Origin: a virus
Direction: 5' to 3' (one strand)
DNA length: 42,491 nt
IMG/VR virus record: IMGVR_UViG_3300036826_000109
Location: 1 to 42,491 of that record
The notes beneath the pieces are model-generated. The model ran no database searches. It worked only from the letters and a program-made list of their open reading frames with translations, and was not told where the DNA came from. A program made the position numbers and the translations under genes. Shown piece after piece: positions 7,421-16,228 of the stretch; the stretch's first letter is position 1, and every line of letters starts with the position of its first letter.

Positions 7421-9699
7421 TGCCGGACTATCCCCAGGTCGCGCAAGACACCAAGCCGGTGCCGCCGAAAAAGCGCTCGGAGCGTGACGACGACATTCTT
7501 GAGGAATCCCGCGATCGGTTCCACCTGACAGCGGACGCGGAACATGACTTGCGGGAACAAGGGCTCAAGGATGATGAGTTTCGCTCGGGGGACCATTGGC
7601 CGCAGGATATCAAGCAACGAAGGGACGCGGATGGCCGTCCCTGCCTCACCATTGACAAGCTCAGTCAACCGATCCGGCAGATCACGAACCGCGAGCGCCA
7701 GTCGCGGCCCGCGATTCAGATCAATCCGGTCAGCGGCGGGGCGGATCAAGAGACCGCTGAGATCGCGCAAGGGCTGATTCGCCAGATCGAGTCCGCGAGC
7801 TACGCGGACGTGGCCTACGATTGGGCCTTCGACGGCGCGGCGTCTCGCGGGTGGGGCTATTTCCGGGTTCTCACGGAGTACGAAGCGCCGGAGTCCTTCG
7901 ATCAAGTGCTCAAGATCGAATGGATTGAGAATCCGTACACCGTCTATCTCGATCCGACGGCGCGGCAGTGGAACGCCAGCGACGCCATGTGGGGCCATGT
8001 CGTGCAAGACTTGACGCCGGAGGAATTTGATCGGCGCTTCAAGAGCAAGGGCGAGAGCGCGAAGGGCTCCTTGCAGTTGTATTCCAGCCTGGGCGATCAA
8101 GCGCCGGATTGGTTCCCGAACGGCCAGATCCGGATCGCGGAATACTTCTACGTCGATTTCGAGGATTTTACACTTGTCCAGTTGAACAACGGTCAGGTGG
8201 TGGATCAATCGACGCTGCCGAAGCGCTTGCCGCGTGGGATCGCGGTGGTGCAGGAGCGGCAGAGTCAGAAGCGCACCGTGAAGTGGTGCTTGCATTCCGC
8301 CACGGCGATTCTCGAAAAACGCGTGTGGCCGGGCAAGTTCATTCCGATCGTGCGCGTCGAAGGCGAACGGCTGAACGTGGACGGCAAGCGGATTCTGCGC
8401 GGGCTCGTCCGGACGGCGCGGGACAGCCAGCGGATGTACGACTATTGGGTGAGTACGGCGACCGAAACGACGGCGCTCGCCCCGCGTGCCCCGTTCGTCA
8501 TGTATGAAGGGCAGGACGAAGGCTACGAAGCCATGTGGCAGCAGGCCAACGTCAAAACCTTCTCGGCGCTCAAAGTGCGGGCGACGACCAAAGCCACGGG
8601 CGGACAACTGCTACCCCTGCCGACACGGAACGCGATCGAACCGCCGATCCAAGCGATGATGGCGGGCGTCTCCCAGGCGGAACAGGATATTCGGTCGATT
8701 ACGGGCTTTTACGATGCGACCGATCCGCGTCGCGCCAATTCCGAACAGTCGGGCCGGGCCATTCTCAGCCGTCAGCAGCAGGGGCAAGAGACCAATTCCA
8801 ACTTCCTCGATAACCTGGGCCGGTCGATCCGCTACGTCGGGGAAATTCTCATGGATCTCCTGCCCAAGATTTATGACCGGCCGGGCCGGGTGATTCAAGT
8901 GCTGAGCATCGACGATGAAGTGAAGGAAGTCATGCTTGGGCAACCGTTCCGGCGCGGGCCGGAAGGACAAGCGCAAGCGAGCCCGGCTGAACAACCGCTC
9001 GTGAAGGGGCTCGATCAATTCTTCGATCTGAGCAAAGGGCGCTATTCGGTGACGGTGACGGTCGGTGCGCCGTACACGACCAGGCGGCAAGAGGCTGTGT
9101 CGTCCATGCTGGAACTGGTGCGGGCGGAACCGAATCTCGCACCGCTGATTTCTGACATTCTGGTTGAAAATATGGATTGGCCGGGTGCGCCGAAGCTCGC
9201 AGAACGACTGAAGAAGGCGCTGCCGCCCCAATTGCAAGAGGGGAACGACGCGAATGCCCAGGTTGCTCAATTACAGCAGCAATTACAGCAAATGGGCATG
9301 CAGCAACAGGCCATGACCGATCAGTTGAACAAGCAGACGGATATTCTGAAGTCCAACGCGCAAGAAAACGCGTCGAAAGAGCGGATCTCGCAGGAACAGA
9401 ACGCCAGCCGCGAGCGCATTGCCGCGATCCAGGCGCAAACACAGTTAGTGGTCGCGGCCGAAAAGCTTCAGGCCGATCAGAACATGGAAGGGCTGAAGCA
9501 ACAGTTGATTGCGGTCACGTCGATGCTGGAAGGGGCGCGGGCGGGCATGGATCAAGCGACCGATCTTGCCTTTGAGCACGAATCAGCGCAGAATGCCCAA
9601 GCACACGAGTTGGCGACGGGCGCGGCCGACGCCGCGTTGCAGCAGCGTCTACAGGAGTCACAAGAAGCCGCAGCAGCACAACAGCAACCAGAAGTGTAG
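7420..9699 (+). CDS. Portal protein, P22 type
   Basis: 759 residues, close to the P22 portal (725). The N-terminal region has the P22-portal pattern GDHWPQDIKQRRDADGRPCLT, then TNRERQSRP and AIQINPVSGG; the central body follows in the usual order. The last about 150 residues are Gln-rich and helical (QLQQQLQQMGMQQQ, then repeated ENASKERISQEQ units), like the portal barrel/coiled coil. It forms the dodecameric vertex through which terminase packages DNA and to which the gp4-like adaptor binds. It starts inside the stop of the upstream gene (TAATG) and is followed by a terminator. Confidence 0.9.
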   Translation: MPDYPQVAQDTKPVPPKKRSERDDDILEESRDRFHLTADAEHDLREQGLKDDEFRSGDHWPQDIKQRRDADGRPCLTIDKLSQPIRQITNRERQSRPAIQINPVSGGADQETAEIAQGLIRQIESASYADVAYDWAFDGAASRGWGYFRVLTEYEAPESFDQVLKIEWIENPYTVYLDPTARQWNASDAMWGHVVQDLTPEEFDRRFKSKGESAKGSLQLYSSLGDQAPDWFPNGQIRIAEYFYVDFEDFTLVQLNNGQVVDQSTLPKRLPRGIAVVQERQSQKRTVKWCLHSATAILEKRVWPGKFIPIVRVEGERLNVDGKRILRGLVRTARDSQRMYDYWVSTATETTALAPRAPFVMYEGQDEGYEAMWQQANVKTFSALKVRATTKATGGQLLPLPTRNAIEPPIQAMMAGVSQAEQDIRSITGFYDATDPRRANSEQSGRAILSRQQQGQETNSNFLDNLGRSIRYVGEILMDLLPKIYDRPGRVIQVLSIDDEVKEVMLGQPFRRGPEGQAQASPAEQPLVKGLDQFFDLSKGRYSVTVTVGAPYTTRRQEAVSSMLELVRAEPNLAPLISDILVENMDWPGAPKLAERLKKALPPQLQEGNDANAQVAQLQQQLQQMGMQQQAMTDQLNKQTDILKSNAQENASKERISQEQNASRERIAAIQAQTQLVVAAEKLQADQNMEGLKQQLIAVTSMLEGARAGMDQATDLAFEHESAQNAQAHELATGAADAALQQRLQESQEAAAAQQQPEV

Positions 9700-9746
9700 T
9701 CGCGGGTTGCACCTCGCGGCACGCTGAGATTCGGGGATCGCACCGG

Positions 9747-9795
9747 GGCGATCAATCTGCCAGTCAGGGGAATAGGCAGGTTGGTCGCCTTTTTT
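9747..9795 (+). terminator. Intrinsic terminator between portal and scaffold
   Basis: GGCGATCAATCTGCC (9747-9761) pairs along its length, with G-T wobbles, to GGCAGGTTGGTCGCC (9775-9789), followed by six T. The T-run ends five bases before the scaffold ATG, and the only purine-rich sequence near that ATG (GGCAGG) lies in the 3' arm. The hairpin may therefore control both transcription and ribosome access. Confidence 0.75.
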
Positions 9796-9800
9796 GTTTT

Positions 9801-10823
9801 ATGGGTTCCGACGAACAAGCCACGCCAGCGACACCGACACCGGCTCCGTCGAGCGGCGGTACCCCGTCGCCCCCGCCCCTTGACCAAGCGCCGCTGTCTG
9901 AGTTCATTGCGCGTCGGCAAGCCAAGCCCGAAGGGACGCAGCCGGAAGCCCCGTCGCCCCCGGTTGCCCCTTCGGGTCCGTCGGAACCGCCAGAAGGCGA
10001 ACCGCCCGAACCGCCCGAACCGATCGACGAACCCCCGGAAGATCGGCCCCCGGCTGATCTGACCAGACGGGCGCTCTATCGCGATCTCCGGAAGTTCAAG
10101 CAACAGGCACTCAGCCGTCAACAGCACATCCAATTCCTTGAGGAACGGATCGCGCAACTGACGACGGAGCGCCAGCAGCAAGCCCCGTCCCCGCCGATGC
10201 CCCCGGTGGCGTTTGAAGACGTACCGCCCGGCTCGCTCCAAGACTTCTACGACCAGGGCAAGACGTACGAAGATTGGAACGTCGCGACGATGCGGTACGT
10301 GGCGCGGCAGGAAGCGTTGAAGGAAAGCGCAGCCGTGCGTGCGGCAATGGAGGCGCAGGCACAGCAAGCCGCCTTCAATGCGGATCTGTCCGGTTATCCC
10401 GATCGCGTCGCGGCGGCGAAAACGAAACACGCCGATCTGGATGGCGTGCTCAGCAACGCGAGTGATATTCCTGTCTCGCCCATCATGCGAGACATTCTCG
10501 TGCGGCATCCGTCCGGCGTGGAAATGATGTATTGGCTCGGGACACATCCGGAGCAAGCCAACCAACTACACGCGCTCACGGAACGGTACGGACCGCAAGC
10601 GCGTCCGCTCGTCGAATCGCTGTTAGTAGAGACCATGCGACTGCGCGATGGTGGTACGAGCACCAACGGTGCCTCGGCAGTCGTCCACACCAGTCAGGCT
10701 CCAGCGCCAATTACACCGGTTGGTGGCGGGTCAACAACGTCGTCTACACCGCTCGACCAAGCCCCGCTCGGGGAATTTATCCGCCGACGGAATACAGACT
10801 TGGAGAAGCGGCGAAGCCGATGA
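9801..10823 (+). CDS. Scaffolding protein
   Basis: 340 residues directly upstream of the coat gene, the normal scaffold position. The first about 85 residues are Pro/Glu-rich and likely disordered; then a long coiled-coil helix (LYRDLRKFKQQALSRQQHI) and further charged helices. The peptide PLDQAPLSEFIARR (about residues 26-39) recurs near the C-terminus as PLDQAPLGEFIRRR. In P22 the scaffold C-terminus binds coat, so the duplicated motif may be a coat-binding element; that is inference. There is no obvious Shine-Dalgarno, because the terminator T-run sits against the ATG. Confidence 0.75.
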   Translation: MGSDEQATPATPTPAPSSGGTPSPPPLDQAPLSEFIARRQAKPEGTQPEAPSPPVAPSGPSEPPEGEPPEPPEPIDEPPEDRPPADLTRRALYRDLRKFKQQALSRQQHIQFLEERIAQLTTERQQQAPSPPMPPVAFEDVPPGSLQDFYDQGKTYEDWNVATMRYVARQEALKESAAVRAAMEAQAQQAAFNADLSGYPDRVAAAKTKHADLDGVLSNASDIPVSPIMRDILVRHPSGVEMMYWLGTHPEQANQLHALTERYGPQARPLVESLLVETMRLRDGGTSTNGASAVVHTSQAPAPITPVGGGSTTSSTPLDQAPLGEFIRRRNTDLEKRRSR

Positions 10824-10835
10824 GGTTAGCCGCCA

Positions 10836-12053
10836 ATGGCAAACGTCAACCTGACCATAGGAATGGTCACGCGGGAAGCCGCCCGCATTCTCGTGAACAG
10901 TCTCAAACTCGCCGGGCTCGTCAATCGCGACTATGACGATCAGTTCGCGAAGACGGGCGCAAAGATCGGCTCGGTCTGCAATGTCCGGATGCCGGTCAAG
11001 TACCTGCTCCGTCGTGGACAGGCGCTTCAGCCCCAGGCATCGATCGAAACCTACGTGCCGGTCCGGATCACGCAGCAGACCGGTGTGGATCTTCAGTTCT
11101 CGCTCGCGGAAATGGCGCTCGATCTGGACGACTACAGCAAGCGGTACATCCAGCCTGCCGTGGCGACCGTGGTCAACGACATTGATTACGCCGTCGGCCA
11201 ACTCTACAAGGACGTGTGGAACAGCGTCGGTACGCCGGGCACCGTCCCGTCGGCCCGTCTGACCTACCTGCAAGCAGCCGCGTTACTCGACAAGACGGCA
11301 ACGCCGCGTGACGGGCAGCGGTACATGGTGATTGGCGAAGACATGCATCCGGCCATCGCCAACACGGAAGCGCCGTTGTTCAATCCAGGGCAGACGATTT
11401 CGGCCATGTACAAGTCCGGCCTGATGGCGCAGAAGGCGCTCGGGTGGGACGAGTGGTACATGGATCAGAACATTGCCCGGCATACCGTGGGACCGCTCGG
11501 CGGCTCACCGGTTGTCGGCGCGGCCAACCAGACGGGCTCCACCCTGGCCGTGACCGGGTTCACGGCAGCGGCGGCGGCACGGCTGAACCAGGGCGACATC
11601 TTCACGATTGTCGGCGGGCCATTCGGCGTCAATCCGCAGTCGCGGCAGTCAACCGGCGCGTTGCAGCAATTCGTGGTGACGGCTCCGGTCGCGTCAGACG
11701 CGGCGGGCGCGGCGACGATTCCGATCGCGCCCCCGATTATCACGTCGGGACCGTACCAGACCGTCACGGCGTCGCCGGGCTCGGGCTCGGCGCTCACCGT
11801 CGTCGGCGCGGCGGGCACGCAGTCACCGCAGGGGCTTGGGTTCCATCCGGACGCGTTCACGCTCGTCATGGCGGATCTGGAAGAACCGCAGGGCGTGTGG
11901 ATGGCGTCACGCGTCAACGACAAGCAACTCGGGATTTCCATCCGCGTCGTCAAGGCGTACGACATTTTCACCGACAGCCAACCGGCGCGTCTCGACGTGC
12001 TGTGGGGTGTGAATACGCTCCGGCCGGAACTGGCCGTGCGGATTCAGAGCTAG
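10836..12053 (+). CDS. Major capsid protein, P22 coat type
   Basis: 405 residues (P22 coat is 430). The start MANVNLTIGMVTREAARILV, the segment VNRDYDDQFAKTGAKIG followed by RMPVKYLLRRG, and RYIQPAVATVVNDID fit the HK97-fold P22 coat family. A variable insertion-like region (about 215-320), rich in Gly, Ala and Thr, corresponds to where P22-type coats carry an Ig-like domain. GAGG precedes the ATG. It follows the scaffold gene by 12 bases. Confidence 0.9.
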   Translation: MANVNLTIGMVTREAARILVNSLKLAGLVNRDYDDQFAKTGAKIGSVCNVRMPVKYLLRRGQALQPQASIETYVPVRITQQTGVDLQFSLAEMALDLDDYSKRYIQPAVATVVNDIDYAVGQLYKDVWNSVGTPGTVPSARLTYLQAAALLDKTATPRDGQRYMVIGEDMHPAIANTEAPLFNPGQTISAMYKSGLMAQKALGWDEWYMDQNIARHTVGPLGGSPVVGAANQTGSTLAVTGFTAAAAARLNQGDIFTIVGGPFGVNPQSRQSTGALQQFVVTAPVASDAAGAATIPIAPPIITSGPYQTVTASPGSGSALTVVGAAGTQSPQGLGFHPDAFTLVMADLEEPQGVWMASRVNDKQLGISIRVVKAYDIFTDSQPARLDVLWGVNTLRPELAVRIQS

Positions 12054-12063
12054 GAGGGCTCAC

Positions 12064-12468
12064 ATGGCAGTCACGCTGAATCAGACAACGCTCGCGGCAG
12101 CGGTCGGAGCCAACGACGATCGGATCAATCTGGCGAGCGCGGGGACGGTGGCTCCGGGCCAGATGGTCTATATCGACCGTGAAGCCATGTTGCTCCTGGC
12201 GCTCATGGCGAATACGACGACGATCTTTTTCGTTCAGCGCGGGTATTCGGGGACAGCGGCCGTTCCGCATATCTCGGGCGCGAAGGTCTACACCGGACCG
12301 CAGAGCTACTTCTACATGACGAACCCGTCCGGCGCGGCGGTTGCGACCAATGAGGTGGCGTTACCGCACGTCAACGTGTTGTCAGGAGATGTGTTTGACA
12401 TCAACGCGGGGGCGTGGCGGCAAGTCGGGACGGGCGGCGTCGTCCAGGGCACCGCTGTCTGGCCGTAA
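12064..12468 (+). CDS. Small structural protein after coat, possible decoration protein
   Basis: 134 residues, strand-rich throughout (TLAAAVGANDDRINLASAG, GQMVYIDREAML, FFVQRGYSGTAA, WRQVGTGGVVQG). The TAGGAGGG site overlapping the coat stop gives it strong coupled translation. This position and an all-beta composition fit a capsid decoration or head-completion protein. I do not recognise a named family. Confidence 0.55.
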   Translation: MAVTLNQTTLAAAVGANDDRINLASAGTVAPGQMVYIDREAMLLLALMANTTTIFFVQRGYSGTAAVPHISGAKVYTGPQSYFYMTNPSGAAVATNEVALPHVNVLSGDVFDINAGAWRQVGTGGVVQGTAVWP

Positions 12469-12499
12469 GCGCGTTACGACAAAGAAGGAGAGAACAGAC

Positions 12500-12772
12500 A
12501 TGGCGGACACACCGACGCCGGGCCAGCATCCGTCTGCTCCGGCAGCAGCCAAGAACGACAAGGACAAGGCCGCGAAGGATGCGGAGAACTATCCCAAGAC
12601 GGTCTATCACAAGGACAGCAAGCCGGGCCGTTTGATTGCGAAGACGGTTCAGAACGCCGAAGAAGAAAAGGCGCTCGGCGGGGAGTGGGGCGACGTGAAA
12701 AGTCTCGGCTTTGCCACGGCTCCGGCTGAAGGGGAGAACGACGAAGACGACGACAAGCCGAAGAAGAAATAA
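12500..12772 (+). CDS. Small highly charged protein
   Basis: 90 residues. It starts with a Pro/Ala/Lys linker (KNDKDKAAKDAENYPKTVYH), has a short ordered core (LIAKTVQNAEEEKALGGEWG) and ends in the acidic-basic tail ENDEDDDKPKKK. GAAGGAGAG precedes the ATG. The core, with a conserved-looking Lys-Glu-Trp pattern, resembles small proteins found beside coat genes in related phages. Its function is unknown. Confidence 0.5.
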   Translation: MADTPTPGQHPSAPAAAKNDKDKAAKDAENYPKTVYHKDSKPGRLIAKTVQNAEEEKALGGEWGDVKSLGFATAPAEGENDEDDDKPKKK

Positions 12773-12774
12773 CT

Positions 12775-13005
12775 ATGGCGTTCAACAAGTGGGACACCGT
12801 GACGCCAAGCGATACGGCGGATCTTCTGCCGTTGCCTGAAGCCGTCTGGGTGGGGGGCGCGGGCAACCTTTCGACCATGCAGCAGGACGGAACGGTGTCG
12901 GTCTTGACGGCAGTCGCGGCGGGCACGCTCCTGCCGATTCAGCCGAAGCGCATTCGGGCGACGGGCACGACGGCAACCCTGCTCGTCGCCATGCGTACGG
13001 TGTAG
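12775..13005 (+). CDS. Spike-base-like small protein (Rcc01079 type)
   Basis: 76 residues with the pattern TPSDTADLLPLPEAVWVGGAGN, a DGT turn, then AVAAGTLLPIQPKRIRATGTTA. I recognise this as the short all-beta family annotated as spike base protein (RCAP_Rcc01079) in gene transfer agents and many phages. It is probably a minor virion protein of head or tail decoration. It begins three bases after the preceding stop and is followed by the gp4-like gene. Confidence 0.6.
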   Translation: MAFNKWDTVTPSDTADLLPLPEAVWVGGAGNLSTMQQDGTVSVLTAVAAGTLLPIQPKRIRATGTTATLLVAMRTV

Positions 13006-13014
13006 CGGTGCGGG

Positions 13015-13731
13015 ATGGCCGTCCATACCGCGCTCGACTGCATTACGGCCGCGCTCAAGCGGATCGGGGTCGTTAGCGGTATCCAGACGCCTAGCGCGGA
13101 TCTGGCGGCTGATGGGCTCGATCGCTTGTCGTCTCTGCTGGAAAGTTGGCTGACCGAATCGCTGATCGTTTACGCGCAACAGCGAGTTGTGCAGTCCATG
13201 ACGATTGGCAAAGCCCTGTACACGATTGGAACGGGCGGGGATATCGCCCAGGCTCGGCCGCTCTGGATTACCAACGCGGCGGTCACGATTCCAGGCTCGT
13301 CGCCTACGGATGAAATGCCACTGGAACCGCTGAACGACGATCAATGGGCCGCGACGAGCCCGAAGCTCCTGCAATCGACGCTGCCGGATCGGTACTACTA
13401 CAACGCGAATCATCCGCTCGGGGAGATATATCCCTGGCCGGTGGTGAACATCACAGGCGTCTCGCTCTGTTTGTACTTGCCGATCCAGTTGCCGACGACG
13501 TTAGCGCTGACGACGCTGATCGATCTGCCGCCTGGGTACTACCGGGCGATACGGGACAACCTGGCCGTGGAGCTTGCCCCGGAACTGGATCGGCAGATCG
13601 ATCCCAATCTCATGCAGTTGGCGATCGACGCGAAGTGGGCGATTAAGCGGCCGAATTTCCGGCCGTTGCTCATGCGCTCCGATCCGGCGCTCTTATCGCA
13701 CGGTGGCTATAACTGGCTGAGTGACGAGTAA
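13015..13731 (+). CDS. Tail accessory factor, P22 gp4-like head-to-tail adaptor
   Basis: 238 residues (P22 gp4 is 166). The N-terminus (DCITAALKRIGVVSGIQTPS, then LSSLLESWLTESLIVYAQQ) is the typical gp4 helical start; later LPPGYYRAIRDNLAVELAPEL matches the conserved helix of this family. Gp4-type proteins bind the portal after packaging and form the platform for the gp10-like tail factor encoded next. The stop overlaps the next start (TAATG). Confidence 0.85.
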   Translation: MAVHTALDCITAALKRIGVVSGIQTPSADLAADGLDRLSSLLESWLTESLIVYAQQRVVQSMTIGKALYTIGTGGDIAQARPLWITNAAVTIPGSSPTDEMPLEPLNDDQWAATSPKLLQSTLPDRYYYNANHPLGEIYPWPVVNITGVSLCLYLPIQLPTTLALTTLIDLPPGYYRAIRDNLAVELAPELDRQIDPNLMQLAIDAKWAIKRPNFRPLLMRSDPALLSHGGYNWLSDE

Positions 13732-15209
13732 TGGCGAGCATTCCGCTCATTGGGCCGACCTACGAGCTTCGCAACGTCAATCAGGACGCGCAACGGACCA
13801 TGAATTGGTATCCGCAGATTGACGAGACGCGACAGGGGGCCGCGCCGACGTCGTTTGTGCCAACGCCGGGTATGAAAGCGTGGGCGTCAACGCCTGGGCA
13901 AATTATCCGGCCGGGCGGATTGTGGAGTCAGGCGGGCCGGTTCATGGCCGTCGCGGGGGCGTTTCTGTTTGACATTCCGAGTACGGGCGGGGCCGGGCTA
14001 TTCAGGGCGTCGTTGTCGTCGGTGGACGGGCAAAGTCCCGTCTGGATGACGACGAACGGCGAAGCCGGGCACCAGTTGTATATCGCGCAACCATCATCGG
14101 GAGCCATTCTCGATCTGGCAACGTACGTTGCCAATAGTATTGGCGGAGGTTATCCGGCGAAGGTGCTCGGGAATACCTTCATGGATGGGTATTTCATTGC
14201 GTTTACGTCGGGCGGGTTTCAGATTTCTAAACTGGAAGACGGGTTGACATGGAGTGCGGCCGACAAAGCCTCACGCTCGGAAGGCTCCGATCCGGTCGTC
14301 GGTGGGATTCAGAATCACCGAGAAATCTGGCTCTTTGGGGAACTGACGACGGAGGTTTGGTACAACAACGGGGCCGCGTCGTTTCCCTTCGCGCCGGTTC
14401 CTGGCGTGTTTCTGGAAATGGGCTGTGCCGCTGCCTCTACGATTTGCCGCTTCGACAACGGCGTGATTTGGCTCGGCAACAATCGCGACGGGTCGCGGAT
14501 TGCGGTCGCGGCGGTCCAGTACGCGCCACAACGGATCAGCACGCACGCGATTGAACAAGCCTGGGCCACATATCCGCGTGTCGATGATGCGTACGCCTTC
14601 GTCTATCAGCAGGACGGGCATACCTTCTACCAGATCACGTTTCCGAGTGCGGGGCCGGTTGGTGGGCCGTATGGGACCGGGATCGGGGCGACATGGGTGT
14701 ACGACGTGAGTACGCGCATGTGGCACGAACGGGGATTCTGGAATACGACGCTGGCACGGTGGGAAGCACACCGGGCGGTCGCGCAAGCCTACGCCTTTGG
14801 AAAACAAGTCGTGGGCGATCGGCTGACATCGAATCTCTGCGACTGGACGATGAACGAATCGACTGATTTAACCGCGCCGATTCGTCGGATGCGTCGCACG
14901 GCACACCTGACACAAGAGCATCGGCGGACGTTCTTTTCGCACGCGGAAATTGCGCTCGCGACGGGCCTGGGGTTGTCTGTCGGTCAAGGCGTCAATCCTC
15001 AAGTGATGTTGCGGTGGAGTGACGACGGGGCGCATACGTGGTCGCCTGAATGGTGGGTGTCGGCCGGGCGTCAGGGGCAGTACGAATGGCGGGCGCTCTT
15101 TGACCGGCTCGGCTCGTCGCGAGACCGCGTGTTTGAAGTCACCGTTTCCGATCCGATTCCCTGGCGGATGATTGCGGCCTTTGTGAACGTGAGTGGAGGC
15201 ACGCACTAG
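13731..15209 (+). CDS. Packaged-DNA stabilisation protein, P22 gp10-like
   Basis: 492 residues (P22 gp10 is 472). The N-terminus PLIGPTYELRNVNQDAQRT followed by MNWYPQ is characteristic of the family, in which six copies close the portal channel below gp4. The body is beta-propeller-like with repeated short strands and Trp motifs (WLGNNRDGS, WVYDVSTRMWHERGFWN). Gene order portal, scaffold, coat, gp4, gp10 matches P22. It ends against the GTG start of the His-rich tail gene. Confidence 0.88.
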   Translation: MASIPLIGPTYELRNVNQDAQRTMNWYPQIDETRQGAAPTSFVPTPGMKAWASTPGQIIRPGGLWSQAGRFMAVAGAFLFDIPSTGGAGLFRASLSSVDGQSPVWMTTNGEAGHQLYIAQPSSGAILDLATYVANSIGGGYPAKVLGNTFMDGYFIAFTSGGFQISKLEDGLTWSAADKASRSEGSDPVVGGIQNHREIWLFGELTTEVWYNNGAASFPFAPVPGVFLEMGCAAASTICRFDNGVIWLGNNRDGSRIAVAAVQYAPQRISTHAIEQAWATYPRVDDAYAFVYQQDGHTFYQITFPSAGPVGGPYGTGIGATWVYDVSTRMWHERGFWNTTLARWEAHRAVAQAYAFGKQVVGDRLTSNLCDWTMNESTDLTAPIRRMRRTAHLTQEHRRTFFSHAEIALATGLGLSVGQGVNPQVMLRWSDDGAHTWSPEWWVSAGRQGQYEWRALFDRLGSSRDRVFEVTVSDPIPWRMIAAFVNVSGGTH

Positions 15210-16228
15210 TGCCGGGCCGGTCTGATTTCTACGTGGCGCGGCTCGGGCGGGCTCCTGGCGTCCGTGACGGGTTTGTCGGTGCGGATATGTCCGCGCCGTA
15301 CCTGCCGATTGAAGCGGCCGTCGTCAGCCTGAACAACGGGATTATCACGCGGCCGTGGCTCGATTGGTCAAACGGCGTGACAGGCGCGATTATCAGTCTG
15401 CAAACGGAACTGAGCCAGCAGCCGGGGACGCTTTCAGGGACGGTCGCGCAACAACCGACCGGGCTCGGGCCGTCCAATGCGGGCTTGCTCTACATGCTGA
15501 CCGACTACGGGCACATGATGCGGTGGACCGGTACCGTCTGGACGTTCGCACCGGGCGATATTGAAAACCAGTTCTTTGCGTACCGGGTGGCTCCGCCTGG
15601 GGTCGCGGGCTGGTGGCAGGAATGCGACGGCACTATCACCGATTACGTCGTCGCGGGCGCGGCGACAATCACAGTGGCGGGCTTCACGACGCCGAATCTG
15701 AAGACGCTCGGCACGTACCTGAAGTCAGGCGCGGCCTATACCGGGGCGGTGATTGCAGCGGTCGCGGCGGTGATTGCGGGCGCGACGGCGGCGGAAGCGG
15801 CCCATACACACGCGCAAGGGGCACATACGCACGGCTTCGGGCTGCCGTCCCATCAACACGGCTTCAATGCGGGCGTGCATAGTCACGGCTTCAACGCCGG
15901 GAGTCATAGCCACGGCTTTTCGGGGACGACGGGCACGCCCGATTTTATCGATCGTGCCGACTCGGGGACCGGCTTCTATGCAGGCACATCCGATCATCAC
16001 CACGGTTTTAGCGGGACGACGGGCGCGGCGGGTGTGAGTGGGACGACGGATGGCACCAATGTCGCGGGCGCGACGGATTTTAGCGGGGCGGCGGGTGGCT
16101 CAACGGATGGGGGGACGGGCGGCACCACTGGCGCGGGCTCGTCACACGCGCATGGGGTGGGCACGTTAGCGAACGATGCCAGTGCGGAGCCACGGCACAT
16201 GGATATGCGGGTGTACTTCCGGCGATGA
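15209..16228 (+). CDS. His-rich tail protein with collar-like domain
   Basis: 339 residues from a GTG. The middle has a collar-like segment (PPGVAGWWQECDGTITD, then TPNLKTLGTYLKSG) resembling phage tail-collar proteins. Then come repeated HxH motifs: HTHAQGAHTHGF, SHQHGFNAG, HSHGFNAG, HSHGFSGTTG, HHHGFSGTTG and SHAHG. In trimeric fibre tips such as T4 gp12 and gpV-like spikes, HxH residues coordinate metal ions, so a metal-stabilised trimeric fibre is likely by analogy. The end (MDMRVYFRR) is like other collar proteins. It follows the gp10-like gene, where P22 encodes tail parts. Confidence 0.7.
   Translation: MPGRSDFYVARLGRAPGVRDGFVGADMSAPYLPIEAAVVSLNNGIITRPWLDWSNGVTGAIISLQTELSQQPGTLSGTVAQQPTGLGPSNAGLLYMLTDYGHMMRWTGTVWTFAPGDIENQFFAYRVAPPGVAGWWQECDGTITDYVVAGAATITVAGFTTPNLKTLGTYLKSGAAYTGAVIAAVAAVIAGATAAEAAHTHAQGAHTHGFGLPSHQHGFNAGVHSHGFNAGSHSHGFSGTTGTPDFIDRADSGTGFYAGTSDHHHGFSGTTGAAGVSGTTDGTNVAGATDFSGAAGGSTDGGTGGTTGAGSSHAHGVGTLANDASAEPRHMDMRVYFRR

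Noticed and set aside
7198-8607. Long leftward open frame opposite the portal and the glycosidase-like gene
   Set aside because: Same reason: low-complexity basic translation antisense to a well-supported portal gene.
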